Source: an uncultured Roseobacter sp. | GTDB taxonomy: Bacteria; Pseudomonadota; Alphaproteobacteria; Rhodobacterales; Rhodobacteraceae | NCBI RefSeq assembly: GCF_947496515.1 | Contig: NZ_CANMDB010000007.1 | Location: forward strand, 1 to 64,000 | Length of the DNA: 64,000 bases | Direction: 5' to 3' | Part shown: positions 25,208 to 34,413 of the stretch, piece by piece | Layout: the number at the start of each line of letters is the position of its first letter | How positions within the stretch are numbered: the first letter of the stretch is position 1 | Made by a program: the position numbers and the translations under genes | Notes under the pieces: model-generated | The model's input: the letters and a program-made list of their open reading frames with translations, nothing else | Told to the model about the DNA's origin: nothing | The model's database searches: none

Positions 25208-26181
25208 CCGACGTCGCCAACGAGCCACGAGGGCCAGGCACCTTGTCCACCATAGTGCGCAGTCTGGAGTTTCGGATGTTCTGCCTCGCGCTGACGCTGG
25301 CAATCATCCTGTCGCTGTCGTCGCCGTTCTTTCTGACGGAGCGGAACATTTTTAACATCCTCGACCAATCGGTCGTGATCGGCATTGTCGCGGTGGGCAT
25401 GACCTTCGTGATCCTGACGGGCGGCATCGATCTCTCAGTGGGTGCGGTCTTCGGGTTGGCCGGGATCGTGCTCGCGCAACTGCTCCAGACCATGCCCGTT
25501 CCGCTTGCCATCCCACTTGCGGTGCTGGCCGGGGCGGGCATCGGGTTGTTCTCGGGGGTATTGGTCGCGGTGTTCGGGCTCGCCCCGTTCGTCGTAACGC
25601 TCGGCGTCATGGCCATCGGGCGCAGCTTGTCATTCATCTTTTCCGGTCAGCGCAGCATCTCTGGGCTGCCGGAGGGACTCGACAGCATCGTCTATTCCAG
25701 CTTTCTGGGCATTCCCGCAAATGTCCTGTTTCTCATCGGTCTCTACCTTTGTGCTTGGGGGTATCTGAGCTACGCCAAGGGGGGGCGCACGATCTACGCC
25801 ATTGGCTCCAACAAGGAAGCGGCGCGCGCGGCCGGGCTATCGGTCACCTTCTATTCCGTCCTGCCTTACGTTGTGTCCGGTGCGCTTGCCGCCGTGGCGG
25901 TCACCTTCAGCCTCGCGCAGGTCATGTCGGCGGATCCTATGGCGGGCAGCGGGCTCGAACTCGATGCCATCGCCGCTGTCGTGATCGGTGGCGCCAGCCT
26001 TTACGGCGGACGCGGCACGCTGATCGGGACGCTGTTCGGCGTGCTGATCATGGTCATGATCCGCAACGGGTTGAACCTGATGGGGGTGTCGCCGTTCTGG
26101 CAGGGCACGGCCATCGGCTCGATCATCATCCTGGCACTGCTCGCCGAACGCCTGATTACCTGGCGCTCGGCCCGAACCTGA
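25204..26181 (+). CDS. Ribose-type ABC transporter permease
   Basis: A 325-residue RbsC-like integral membrane protein with about eight to ten hydrophobic segments. Conserved segments include GMTFVILTGGIDLSVGAVFG, TIYAIGSNKEAARAAGLSV (the loop that contacts the ATPase) and GASLYGGRGTLIGTLFGVLI. It forms the channel for the binding protein and ATPase encoded directly upstream and is translationally coupled to the ATPase by an ATGA overlap. The substrate is inferred only from the downstream lactonase and dehydrogenase. Confidence 0.92.
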   Translation: MTDVANEPRGPGTLSTIVRSLEFRMFCLALTLAIILSLSSPFFLTERNIFNILDQSVVIGIVAVGMTFVILTGGIDLSVGAVFGLAGIVLAQLLQTMPVPLAIPLAVLAGAGIGLFSGVLVAVFGLAPFVVTLGVMAIGRSLSFIFSGQRSISGLPEGLDSIVYSSFLGIPANVLFLIGLYLCAWGYLSYAKGGRTIYAIGSNKEAARAAGLSVTFYSVLPYVVSGALAAVAVTFSLAQVMSADPMAGSGLELDAIAAVVIGGASLYGGRGTLIGTLFGVLIMVMIRNGLNLMGVSPFWQGTAIGSIIILALLAERLITWRSART

Positions 26182-26191
26182 CGGAGGCCCC

Positions 26192-28129
26192 ATGCAAAAC
26201 CCGTCTCGCGCGATTGCGTTCTACGGCACCGAAGAACCGGTCCCGCCACCTCGTATGCTGCGGGCGGGCAAGCTCTCGGCCGAACTGGAGGCCGGAAATC
26301 TGCGCTATATTCGCTGGAATGGTGAGGAAGTGCTGCGTGCGGTGTCCTTCATCGTACGCGACAAGGATTGGGGAACATACAATCCGGTGATTTCGGATCT
26401 CGAGATCACGGAGGCTCGCGACAGCTTCCGGGTGACATTGCACGCGGTGGCCGCGGATGCGGAGCAGTCATTTGCTTATGATGCCGTGATCGAAGGTCAT
26501 GCGGACGGGCGGCTGACCTTCGCAGGCAAGGGCGCGACGCAGGCCGGGTTTCTGACCAACCGCACCGGCTTCGTGATCCTGCATCCGATCGAGGGTGTGG
26601 CCGGCGCTGCGGTGACAATCGAGCATACGGATGGCCGCCTCATCGACGGCCACTTTCCAGAGATCATCGACCCGCTGCAGCCGATGATGGACCTGCGCGC
26701 GCTGACCCACCGGACCCCCGGCAGGGTCGAGGTCCATACGCTCATGGAAGGCGACACCTACGAGATGGAGGACCAGCGGAACTGGACCGATGCCTCCTAT
26801 AAGACCTACGTGCGACCGCTTGCCAAGCCGTGGCCCTACCGGATCGCGCCGGGCCACGGGGTCGACCAGAGGGTGACGATCACCCTGTCGGGCGAGGGAT
26901 CGGTTAAGGTGGATGACGGCCCGGTGGACCTAAATCCCGGTGCCGCGACTGGCCCTGTGCCGCCATTGGGTATCGGATTGCGCCCCGAAGATGTCGCAAC
27001 CAGCGCGGACGCGACGGCGCTGCGCGCCTTGGGCCCGGCGCATGCGGTCCTGCACCATGATCCGCGTGCAGATCACGGAAAGGAAACGCTTGCCGCCATG
27101 CTTGACGTGGCGGGCGATATCGGAGCCGAGCCTTGGCTGGAGGCGGTTGTTGCGCGGACAGATGATCTGGGTGCACGGGCCGAGGTGCAGGCCCTGGGCG
27201 CCCTGGCTGCAGATATTGATGCGCCCTTCACTACGGTTCTGGTCTCACCGGCCCCGGATCTGAAGTGCACCTTGCCAGGCTCGGTCTGGCCCGAGGCACC
27301 GGATGCGTCTGCGCTTTATGACGCGGCGCGCGCGGCCTTTCCCGGCACCCGGATTGGCGGCGGCATGTTCAGCTACTTTACCGAGCTCAACCGGAAGCGA
27401 CCGCCTGTTGACCATCTCGACCTTGTCAGTTTCACCACATCACCGATGGTCCACGCGGGCGACGACCGATCCGTTATGGAAACGCGCGAGGCTCACCCCG
27501 CCATCGTCAAGTCGGTCTCCGCCATCGCGGGTCACACGCCGTGGGCCGTCGGCCCCTCGGCCATCGGCGTGCGCGACAATCCTTACGGGGCCGCAGCAAA
27601 GTCCAATCCGGACAACATCCGGCAGGCGATGAACTGGAACGACCCGCGGCAGCGTGGCCTGCTGGGAGCGGTCTGGGCGCTTGGCTACTTCGCGCATTTT
27701 GCCAGCGGTGGCGCGGCAGCCGTGACACTCGGGGCGGGAACAGGACCCTTCGGCGTGGTCTCGGCACCCGCGGATTTCCCCCGGCCGTGGTTCGAGGATC
27801 ATGGCGGCGTCTATCCCGTTTTTCATGTGCTGCGCGGTCTTTCCCGGCTTCGGGGGGCCACCATGCGCGCGCTTGATTTCGCCGCCTCTGCGCCGGTCGT
27901 GGGCTTTGCGGCGGACGGGGAGATGGGCGTTGAGATCTGGGTTGGCAATGCCGGACCTGATCCCGTCCGTATTGCCGTTCCGGGGGCTGGGCGGCACGCG
28001 CTTCTCGACGCAGAGCACTTTGCCGCCGCCGCTGAGGCGCCGGATTACATGGACCACCTCAGCCCCGTCGATGGTTCTCGCGCGACACTCGACGGTTTTG
28101 CCATTTCCCGTATCCTGTTGGAGGCCTGA
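26192..28129 (+). CDS. apnL: Probable D-apionate lactonase
   Basis: A 645-residue cytoplasmic protein without signal peptide. Segments such as AELEAGNLRYIRWNGEEVLR, FIVRDKDWGTYNP, FLTNRTGFVILHPIEGVAG and EMEDQRNWTDASYKTY are those I associate with the ApnL family. ApnL proteins hydrolyse D-apionolactone to D-apionate in apiose catabolism and have an N-terminal beta-rich part, a TIM-barrel-like middle part and a C-terminal domain. The length fits. It begins 10 bases after the permease stop and is followed 1 base later by a DenD-like dehydrogenase. The call is from memory of the family, not from a search. A lactonase for a related branched or four-carbon acid lactone is the main alternative. 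Confidence 0.72.
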   Translation: MQNPSRAIAFYGTEEPVPPPRMLRAGKLSAELEAGNLRYIRWNGEEVLRAVSFIVRDKDWGTYNPVISDLEITEARDSFRVTLHAVAADAEQSFAYDAVIEGHADGRLTFAGKGATQAGFLTNRTGFVILHPIEGVAGAAVTIEHTDGRLIDGHFPEIIDPLQPMMDLRALTHRTPGRVEVHTLMEGDTYEMEDQRNWTDASYKTYVRPLAKPWPYRIAPGHGVDQRVTITLSGEGSVKVDDGPVDLNPGAATGPVPPLGIGLRPEDVATSADATALRALGPAHAVLHHDPRADHGKETLAAMLDVAGDIGAEPWLEAVVARTDDLGARAEVQALGALAADIDAPFTTVLVSPAPDLKCTLPGSVWPEAPDASALYDAARAAFPGTRIGGGMFSYFTELNRKRPPVDHLDLVSFTTSPMVHAGDDRSVMETREAHPAIVKSVSAIAGHTPWAVGPSAIGVRDNPYGAAAKSNPDNIRQAMNWNDPRQRGLLGAVWALGYFAHFASGGAAAVTLGAGTGPFGVVSAPADFPRPWFEDHGGVYPVFHVLRGLSRLRGATMRALDFAASAPVVGFAADGEMGVEIWVGNAGPDPVRIAVPGAGRHALLDAEHFAAAAEAPDYMDHLSPVDGSRATLDGFAISRILLEA

Positions 28130-28130
28130 C

Positions 28131-29111
28131 ATGCACCTTCTTATCATCGGCGCCGCCGGTATGATCGGCCGCAAGCTGGCCGAACGCGTTGCGGCAACCG
28201 GGTTGATCGGGGGGGAGCCGGTCGACCGGCTGACACTTGCGGATGTTATCGAACCTGATGTCGCCGCAGACTTCAGCGGCACGCGCGCCGCCGCGGTCGC
28301 GGATCTGACGGTTCCTGGCACGGCCGAGCAGCTGATTGCGGACAGGCCGGATGTCATCGTGCATCTTGCGGCCATCGTTTCCGGCGAGGCGGAGGCAGAT
28401 TTCGACAAGGGGTACGCCATCAATCTCGATGGCACCCGCGCCCTCTTTGAAGCGGTTCGCCTTATCGAAGGCTATGTGCCGCGCCTGATCTATGCGTCGT
28501 CACTTGCCGTTTTCGGCGCGCCTTTCCCCGACCGGATCGGGGATGAGTTTCATCTGACGCCTCTGACCAGCTACGGCACGCAAAAAGCAGTGGGTGAACT
28601 GCTGCTGGACGATTATTCGCGGCGCGGCTTTCTCGACGGGATCGGCATCCGCTTTCCGACCATCTGCATCCGTCCCGGCAAACCGAACGCCGCGGCGTCG
28701 GGCTTCTTTTCGGGCATCCTGCGCGAGCCGCTGAACGGTTTGCCCGCTGTTCTGCCCGTGCCCGACACCTTGCGCCACTGGCACGCCAGTCCGCGCGCTG
28801 CCGTCGGTTTCGTCGATCACGCCGCAGGGCTCGATACCGGCCTGATGGGGCATCGCCGTAACCTGACGATGCCGGGGGTGTCCGCCACCGTCGCCGACCA
28901 GATTGCAGCCTTGCGCGATGTGGCGGGGGAGAACGCGGTCGCCCTGATCCGCCGCGAGCCCGATGAGACGGTTCATGGCATCGTCTCGGGCTGGGCCCGC
29001 GACTTCGACACACGGCGCGCTCTGGATCTCGGTTTCCAGGCTGAAGCCTCATTCCGAGAGATCATTCACGTCTACATAGAAGACGAACTGGACGGTGCCT
29101 TGCCGTCCTGA
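28131..29111 (+). CDS. DenD-like NAD-dependent sugar-acid dehydrogenase (extended SDR)
   Basis: A 326-residue extended SDR. The NAD-binding motif LLIIGAAGMIGRKLAE lies at residues 3-18, then PDVIVHLAAIVSGEAEADFD, the active-site Ser in YASSLAVFGAP and Tyr148/Lys152 in TSYGTQKAVGELL. Segments such as GFFSGILREPLNGLPAVLPV and HWHASPRAAVGFVDHAA resemble D-erythronate dehydrogenase DenD, which oxidises C2 of D-erythronate to 2-oxo-tetronate. GGAGG lies 6 bases before the ATG at 28131. Given the lactonase upstream, a branched or four-carbon aldonate is the likely substrate. The kinase and isomerase that complete the DenD pathway (DUF1537, OtnI/OtnC) are not in the window. Confidence 0.72.
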   Translation: MHLLIIGAAGMIGRKLAERVAATGLIGGEPVDRLTLADVIEPDVAADFSGTRAAAVADLTVPGTAEQLIADRPDVIVHLAAIVSGEAEADFDKGYAINLDGTRALFEAVRLIEGYVPRLIYASSLAVFGAPFPDRIGDEFHLTPLTSYGTQKAVGELLLDDYSRRGFLDGIGIRFPTICIRPGKPNAAASGFFSGILREPLNGLPAVLPVPDTLRHWHASPRAAVGFVDHAAGLDTGLMGHRRNLTMPGVSATVADQIAALRDVAGENAVALIRREPDETVHGIVSGWARDFDTRRALDLGFQAEASFREIIHVYIEDELDGALPS

Positions 29112-29173
29112 TCACCGGGACCGCATCCTGCGGCCCGCAAAACATGGAATAATATCCAAGGGAGGAAAGACAG

Positions 29174-30184
29174 ATGATCAGAACAACCCTCGCAGCCGTT
29201 TCCGCGGCAGCCCTCATGGCCAGCATGGCCAGTGCGCAGACGACGACGCTGCGCATCCAGAACCACCAATCGCCCGAGTCCACCTCAGGTCGCGTCATCA
29301 TCGACTTTGTCGAGAACGTAACGACCATGTCCGGCGGCGATATCCAGATCGAGATGTTCTATTCGGCATCCGTTGTAAAATCGGTTGAGACCTTCGATGC
29401 CGCTGTTAGCGGGATCCTCGATTGCGACATGACCAACGGCAGCTATCAGACGGGCAAGAACCCCGCGTTTCAGTTCGTCGCCGACACCATGGGTGGCTAT
29501 GATACGCCGCTGCAGTATCAGGCCTGGGTAAATGTTGGTGGTGGGCGCGAAATCATTAATTCGCTCTACAACCCGCGGGACATGACCTTTATCGGCGCGG
29601 CCATCGGCGGGCAGGAATCGCTCAGTTCGACGCGCCCCCTCAGAGGCCCGGCCGATCTTGAAAACTTCAAGTTCCGGTCGCCTCCCGGCATGCAGACGGA
29701 GATCTTTTCGGCCCTCGGTGCATCGCCCGTGGTCATGGACTTCACCGAAATCTTCACATCACTTGAAACCGGTATCATCGACGGTGCGGATGCGTCTTCC
29801 CTGGCGGTGAATGTGGGGCTGGGGATTTACGACATTGCGAAACACACGACTTTCCCCGGCTTCCACTCGATGTCGTCGGACCATCTGGCCTGTCGCACCG
29901 ACGTCTGGGAAGCCATGCCGGAGGCGCATCGCGCGATCATCTCCACCGCACATAAGGCCATGGCGATGGATCTGATGATGCTCACGCTTGTGGAGAACGG
30001 CGAAGCGGTGGCGGCATTACCGGCGCAAGGCGTGACGCTTTATGACTGGTCGCCCGAGGATCGCGCCACGTTCCGCGCCGCAGCACAGGAGGCATGGGCG
30101 GACTGGGCCGATAAAACCTCAGAGACCGCCACCATCGTGCAGAGCCACCGCGACTTCATCGAGCGGATTGGCCTAGGTCAATGA
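29174..30184 (+). CDS. TRAP transporter DctP-type solute-binding protein, orphan
   Basis: A 336-residue protein with a signal peptide (LAAVSAAALMASMASAQ). DctP-family segments include TTLRIQNHQSPESTSGRVI, the conserved loop GPADLENFKFRSPPGMQTEI, FTEIFTSLETGIIDGAD and FHSMSSDHLACRTDVWEAMP. A GGGAGGAAAG ribosome site precedes the ATG. No DctQ or DctM membrane subunits are present, so the protein must work with a distant TRAP permease or have lost its partners. It is the last gene of the gntR-led operon and may import the free acid related to the lactone. Confidence 0.85.
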   Translation: MIRTTLAAVSAAALMASMASAQTTTLRIQNHQSPESTSGRVIIDFVENVTTMSGGDIQIEMFYSASVVKSVETFDAAVSGILDCDMTNGSYQTGKNPAFQFVADTMGGYDTPLQYQAWVNVGGGREIINSLYNPRDMTFIGAAIGGQESLSSTRPLRGPADLENFKFRSPPGMQTEIFSALGASPVVMDFTEIFTSLETGIIDGADASSLAVNVGLGIYDIAKHTTFPGFHSMSSDHLACRTDVWEAMPEAHRAIISTAHKAMAMDLMMLTLVENGEAVAALPAQGVTLYDWSPEDRATFRAAAQEAWADWADKTSETATIVQSHRDFIERIGLGQ

Positions 30185-30641
30185 GGATGACCTTCTGAGG
30201 CGGAGACGCTGATGCGGAACACGGGGCTGGCGTGACAACACGCTGAGAGAAGCTCTGAGCACGCCGGGAGAGGCCACGCGATCGTGCGTGGCCTCTATAC
30301 GTATCGTCGCTCTGCAAAAGGTGTCTGACACCGCCACCAGTCGATGACTGGACGTTTCGAGTGTACTCGCGCGCCTGACCTGCTGCCCGACTACCGACCG
30401 GTTTGAACTGGAGTTTTCTACGGCATTGGCATCCGGCGTGCCCTTGGCGTCTTTCGAGCGCATCGTTCGTCGTTGAATAACCTCAGGGACGGACCCGGCG
30501 CAGAAGTCACTTCCACAGCGCGATCTCTGAGGTGACACGTCCGGCGGTTCTATTGGACGGGTCCTTATACGGCCTGGTCTCAGTAGGGAGCTTCCATCTC
30601 CTTGTTGTCGCGCAGACGCCCCCGGCGGCCGTGTTGTGTGC
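30185..30641. other. Gene-free stretch between convergent genes
   Basis: The stretch contains a strong hairpin at 30269-30296 and then about 340 bases with only short overlapping frames. A minus-strand frame at 30173-30538 is R- and S-rich and I consider it non-coding. The 30320-30560 part may be a decayed insertion-sequence piece but shows no motif I can name. Confidence 0.45.
30269..30296 (+). terminator. Hairpin downstream of the TRAP binding-protein operon
   Basis: AGAGGCCACGC at 30269-30279 and GCGTGGCCTCT at 30286-30296 form a perfect 11-bp stem with a 6-base loop, 85 bases after the stop of the last operon gene. There is no long T run. It is the most likely transcription end for the gntR-ABC-apnL operon. 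Confidence 0.6.
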
Positions 30642-31625
30642 TCACTTTGGTGTGCAGCCCTCGCCCTCTGCGGTGTAGAGGAGGGCTTCGGCCAGCCCTT
30701 CGTCCACCAGCAGTCTCTTTGCGAAACCGGCCCTCAGCACCGCCAGCGTGGCTGCACGTTTACCCGTGCCTCCGGCAAGCAGAACCGTATCCATCCCCGC
30801 CATGTCAGAGGGTTGAACGCAGGGGGTGCAGCGGTTCAGCTCGATATCCGCGACGGTGCCGTCCGCTTTGTAGAACACGCCGCAGCAGTCTCCCACCACA
30901 TCCGCGTCGCGCAACTGCTGGATCTGCTCGGCGCTGAAAATGTCACTGTCAAAGAGGATTGAGCCTTCACGGCACTCGCCCACGCTCATCAAGGCGTGGT
31001 GCGCGCCGCGGGCCGCGACCATCGCGTCGCGCACCAGCCGCTGCGCGATGATCCCCTCACAGGCCGAGGCGCTGTCCGCCACGAAGGGCGCGGGGAGCAA
31101 GATCGCCCGCCCCCCCGTCTGCGCGGCCAGCCTGACACAGACATCGCCGGGTGCCGTATGTGAGGCGTATGTGACCGAGCCCATCAGGGAGACGAATGTC
31201 AGACCACTGTTGCGCACACCGGTGAGGTTGTCGGCCATGGCCGACAGGGTTCGGCCCCAGCCAACGCCAACTGTCACCGGCGTATCGGAGCTTGCGATCC
31301 GGGACAGGTACCCGCTCGCCAGGATCGCAACCGCATTGCGCGCAAAGGCATCGTCATTCGCCGCGCCCCTGACCGGCGCGACCTGAGCCTCCTGAAGACC
31401 GAAAGCATCCGCGAGGCGGTCCGCCAGCGCCAATGTCCGGGCTGTTCGATGCTCCACCGTGATGCGAACAAGGCCCTGATTGCGCGCGTCGGCCAGCATA
31501 CGAAGCACCTTGAAACGCGAGATACCAAGCCGCTTGCTGACTTCCTGCTGGCTGAGATTGCCCACGTAGTAGAGCCAGGCCGCCTGCGCGATACCATCAT
31601 CAGCCGGGTGTTTGTTGGACAACAT
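30642..31625 (-). CDS. SorC-family sugar-binding transcriptional regulator
   Basis: A 327-residue protein. The N-terminal helix-turn-helix (about 10-55) reads AAWLYYVGNLSQQEVSKRLG and SRFKVLRMLADARNQGLVRI. The rest is the SorC sugar-binding domain (VGVGWGRTLSAMADNLTG, LTFVSLMGSVTY, AEQIQQLRDADVVGDCCGVF, VLLAGGTGKRAATLAVLRAG), which binds a phosphorylated sugar. I chose ATG 31625; the open frame extends to 31826, but this would run through the divergent promoter region. It is transcribed away from the ABC-DhaKL operon and probably controls it, with a sugar phosphate (such as erythrulose phosphate) as effector by inference. Confidence 0.88.
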   Translation of the reverse strand: MLSNKHPADDGIAQAAWLYYVGNLSQQEVSKRLGISRFKVLRMLADARNQGLVRITVEHRTARTLALADRLADAFGLQEAQVAPVRGAANDDAFARNAVAILASGYLSRIASSDTPVTVGVGWGRTLSAMADNLTGVRNSGLTFVSLMGSVTYASHTAPGDVCVRLAAQTGGRAILLPAPFVADSASACEGIIAQRLVRDAMVAARGAHHALMSVGECREGSILFDSDIFSAEQIQQLRDADVVGDCCGVFYKADGTVADIELNRCTPCVQPSDMAGMDTVLLAGGTGKRAATLAVLRAGFAKRLLVDEGLAEALLYTAEGEGCTPK

Positions 31626-31665
31626 GACCGCTTTGGTTCCTCCACATGGCCTGCGACAAAATGGC

Positions 31666-31693
31666 TTGACCAGGCGTTGGCGCCTTTTATATT
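31666..31693 (+). promoter_or_regulatory. Predicted sigma-70 promoter of the second ABC/DhaKL operon
   Basis: TTGACC at 31666-31671 and TATATT at 31688-31693 match the -35 and -10 consensus (5 of 6 each) with a 16-base spacer. The start would fall near 31700, leaving a leader of about 150 bases before the binding-protein ATG. An inverted repeat at 31701-31715 sits exactly at the predicted start. Confidence 0.55.
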
Positions 31694-31700
31694 CACATAG

Positions 31701-31715
31701 GTGCACTCGATGCAC
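31701..31715 (+). promoter_or_regulatory. Putative SorC operator
   Basis: GTGCA and TGCAC flank CTCGA as a perfect inverted repeat, and a further TTGCACA follows at 31721. The site overlaps the predicted transcription start of the ABC operon and lies between the divergent SorC gene and that operon. It is a good candidate binding site for the SorC regulator; the assignment is inference. Confidence 0.45.
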
Positions 31716-31851
31716 AAGTGTTGCACAGCGGCAGATGCCAGGGGGCTTCGGGCACGCTTTGTGAGGATCGAGGTGGCGCACAGGAGGGAGGCCGGGCGAT
31801 GCCCGGCTTCGGGGAAAGATCCGCAAACGCGGGCTCAGGGAGGAAATTCAG

Positions 31852-32841
31852 ATGCAAACCAAGTACAGACTTTTGGCCAGTGTGGCGCTGGCGTCGACGG
31901 CGCTTTTCGGCACGCAGGTCGCCGCCGACGGACATTCCAAGGACATCGCGACCGTCGTCAAGATCGCCGGTATCCAGTGGTTCAACCGGATGGAAGAAGG
32001 CGTCAATAAATTCGCCGAGGACTCCGGCATGAACGCCTTTCAGGTGGGTCCCGCACAGGCCGACCCGCAACAGCAGGTCGCGCTGATCGAAGACATGATT
32101 GCGCAGGGCGTGGACGCGCTCGCTGTGGTGCCGATGTCGCCCGAAGCGCTTGAGCCGGTGCTGGGCCGCGCCATGGAGGCCGGCATCGCCGTGATCACCC
32201 ACGAGGCGGCAGCGCAGCAGAACACCGCCTACGATCTTGAGGCCTTCGTCAACGAGGATTTTGGCGCCAACCTGATGGAGCAACTGGCGAGTTGCATGGG
32301 CGGTGAAGGCGAATATGCCGTCTTTGTCGGCTCGCTCACCTCCCAAACCCATAACCAGTGGGTCGATGGTGCGATTGCGCATCAGGAAGCCAACTATCCC
32401 AATATGACACTGGTCGGTGACAAGAACGAAACCTTCGACGATGCGGAACAAGCCTACACCAAGGCGCAGGAAGTCCTGCGCGCCTTCCCTGATATCAAAG
32501 GTATGCAGGGATCTGCCTCGACGGATGTGGCCGGGATCGGACGCGCAATCGAAGAGCGCGGTATGGAAGACGGCACCTGCGTCTTTGGCACGTCGCTGCC
32601 CTCCATCGCCGGTCAGTACATCGAAACCGGGGCGGTCGATGGTATCGGTTTCTGGGATCCTGCCGTTGCCGGGGAGGCCATGAACAAACTCGCCGTCATG
32701 GTGATCAACGGCGAGGAAGTCACCGATGGCATGGACCTCGGCCTGCCGGGTTACGAAAGCATCTCGCTCGATGGCAAGGTCATCTATGGTCAGGCATGGG
32801 TGAACGTGAACGCGGACAATATGGCAGACTATCCGTTCTGA
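31852..32841 (+). CDS. Sugar ABC transporter, periplasmic binding protein (operon 2)
   Basis: A 329-residue protein with a signal peptide ([19 protein letters not shown]). It has the RbsB/LsrB-type fold: [60 protein letters not shown] and [23 protein letters not shown] lies 8 bases before the ATG. It resembles binding proteins for rhamnose, AI-2 or polyols more than RbsB itself. A hairpin after the gene may set its excess over the membrane parts. The ligand is probably a tetrose, tetrulose or branched sugar that ends up as substrate of the DhaK/DhaL pair at the end of the operon. Confidence 0.88.
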   Translation: MQTKYRLLASVALASTALFGTQVAADGHSKDIATVVKIAGIQWFNRMEEGVNKFAEDSGMNAFQVGPAQADPQQQVALIEDMIAQGVDALAVVPMSPEALEPVLGRAMEAGIAVITHEAAAQQNTAYDLEAFVNEDFGANLMEQLASCMGGEGEYAVFVGSLTSQTHNQWVDGAIAHQEANYPNMTLVGDKNETFDDAEQAYTKAQEVLRAFPDIKGMQGSASTDVAGIGRAIEERGMEDGTCVFGTSLPSIAGQYIETGAVDGIGFWDPAVAGEAMNKLAVMVINGEEVTDGMDLGLPGYESISLDGKVIYGQAWVNVNADNMADYPF

Positions 32842-32854
32842 CCTGTCGCTAGCC

Positions 32855-32879
32855 GGGGCGGTCACACGTTGGCCGCCCT
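32855..32879 (+). terminator. Intercistronic hairpin between binding-protein and ATPase genes
   Basis: GGGCGGTC at 32856-32863 pairs with GGCCGCCC at 32871-32878 (8 bp, one G-U pair), extendable by one more G-U pair at 32855/32879, with a 7-base loop. It lies 15 bases after the binding-protein stop, as in the first ABC operon. It probably acts as an attenuator or mRNA-stabilising stem. Confidence 0.5.
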
Positions 32880-32916
32880 GAGTTCCTCACGCACTCCTAA
32901 TCCAAGTTGGTTGTTC

Positions 32917-34413
32917 ATGTCCTCAGATCATGACACCGCGTTTATTGATCTGCGCGCGATCACGAAACGCTACTCAGGCGTCACCGCGCTCGATTCAGTT
33001 GATTTTACCGTTCAACCCGGCGAAGCGGTCTGCCTTGCCGGAGAAAACGGGTCCGGCAAATCCACACTGATCAAGATCATCTCGGGTGTGGAGCCCGCGA
33101 CTGCGGGCACTGTCAGCATCGCGGGGCAGGAACGGCCGGTGCTGAACCCTCGCATTTCAGCCGCAGCCGGTGTCATGGTGATCTTTCAGGATTTTTCCCT
33201 GTTTCCAAATCTGAGCGTTGCAGAAAACATCGCATTTGCCACGCAGCTGTCGAAACACAAGCGTTTCTACAAATCAGCCGTGACACGCGACATTGCGCGC
33301 AGTGCGCTCGACCGGATCGGGGTGGAGATCGACCTCGACGTCAGGGTTGAAACCCTGCCGGTCGCGCAAAAGCAGATCGTGGCCATCTGTCGCGCACTGG
33401 CCGCCAAGGCGCAGCTGATCATCATGGATGAGCCGACCACCGCGCTCACGGAAAAAGAGGTGCGCCGGTTGCAGGGCATTATCCGGATGCTCAAGGAGGA
33501 GGGCGTGGCGGTGATTTTCGTCAGTCACAAGCTGGCGGAGGTGCTTGAGGTTTCCGAAAAGGTCGTCGTATTGCGCAATGGCAAGAAGGTTGCCGAGGGG
33601 CCGGCGTCGGAGTTCGACACGCAATCGCTCGCGCACCATATGACAGGCCGCGATGTGCCCGAAGTACCGCCAAGCGACGTTGAGGCGGGTGCAGAGACCC
33701 TGATGCAGGTAGCGGGGCTGACCAAGGCGGGGTCGTTCTCCGACATCAGCTTTGAGCTCAAGGCGTACGAAGTTCTGGGGATTACCGGGCTTTTGGGCAG
33801 CGGCCGCACCTCGGTCGCCAAGGCGCTGTTCGGTCTGGTTGCACCTGACGAGGGCACGATCACGGTGGACGGTCAGGTGACCCCGACGGGTGATCCGCAA
33901 GCCGCTTCCATGGCGCGGATCGGCTACGTGCCCGAAGACCGGCTGACAGAGGGCCTGTTCCTCAGCCAGTCCATCCTTCACAACGTCACCATCGGGCGGC
34001 TGGATGCGCATTCCCGCGGCGGGTTTCTTGACATGGCCGGTCTGGTGGCGGAGGCCAGTGACTGGCTCAAACGGCTCAAGGTCAAGGCGCCGGATGTCAC
34101 GGCCCCCGTGCAGTCGCTATCGGGCGGCAATCAGCAGCGCGTGGCGCTTGCCCGCTGGTTGTCACGCGCGCCGCGGGTGCTGATCCTGAATGGGCCAAGC
34201 GTTGGTGTTGATGTGGGCTCCAAGGCCGACATCCACGACATCATCCGCGATCTTGCGGGGCAGGGGATCGGGATCATCGTGATCTCGGACGATCTGCCCG
34301 AGTTGCTGGCCACCTGCCACCGTATTCTGGTGATGCGGGACGGGCGGATCATTGACACGCTGGATGGCAAATCGGTGACCGAAGATCAGCTCGCCCGGAG
34401 GCTGGCGTCATGA
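32917..34413 (+). CDS. Sugar ABC transporter ATPase (operon 2), second NBD degenerate
   Basis: A 498-residue double ATPase of the RbsA/XylG type. First half: Walker [14 protein letters not shown]-loop [11 protein letters not shown] and Walker [16 protein letters not shown] are intact. Second half: [14 protein letters not shown], signature [16 protein letters not shown], then [15 protein letters not shown], where most family members have DEPTRGIDVG. The Walker B Asp and catalytic Glu are therefore replaced by Asn and Gly, so only one composite site should hydrolyse ATP. I chose ATG 32917, though the ribosome site is weak; the frame is open to 32869. It overlaps the first permease by 4 bases. 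Confidence 0.9.
   Translation: MSSDHDTAFIDLRAITKRYSGVTALDSVDFTVQPGEAVCLAGENGSGKSTLIKIISGVEPATAGTVSIAGQERPVLNPRISAAAGVMVIFQDFSLFPNLSVAENIAFATQLSKHKRFYKSAVTRDIARSALDRIGVEIDLDVRVETLPVAQKQIVAICRALAAKAQLIIMDEPTTALTEKEVRRLQGIIRMLKEEGVAVIFVSHKLAEVLEVSEKVVVLRNGKKVAEGPASEFDTQSLAHHMTGRDVPEVPPSDVEAGAETLMQVAGLTKAGSFSDISFELKAYEVLGITGLLGSGRTSVAKALFGLVAPDEGTITVDGQVTPTGDPQAASMARIGYVPEDRLTEGLFLSQSILHNVTIGRLDAHSRGGFLDMAGLVAEASDWLKRLKVKAPDVTAPVQSLSGGNQQRVALARWLSRAPRVLILNGPSVGVDVGSKADIHDIIRDLAGQGIGIIVISDDLPELLATCHRILVMRDGRIIDTLDGKSVTEDQLARRLAS

Noticed and set aside
24209-25303. A 364-residue minus-strand frame
   Set aside because: Antisense to the ABC ATPase and permease genes with no motifs.
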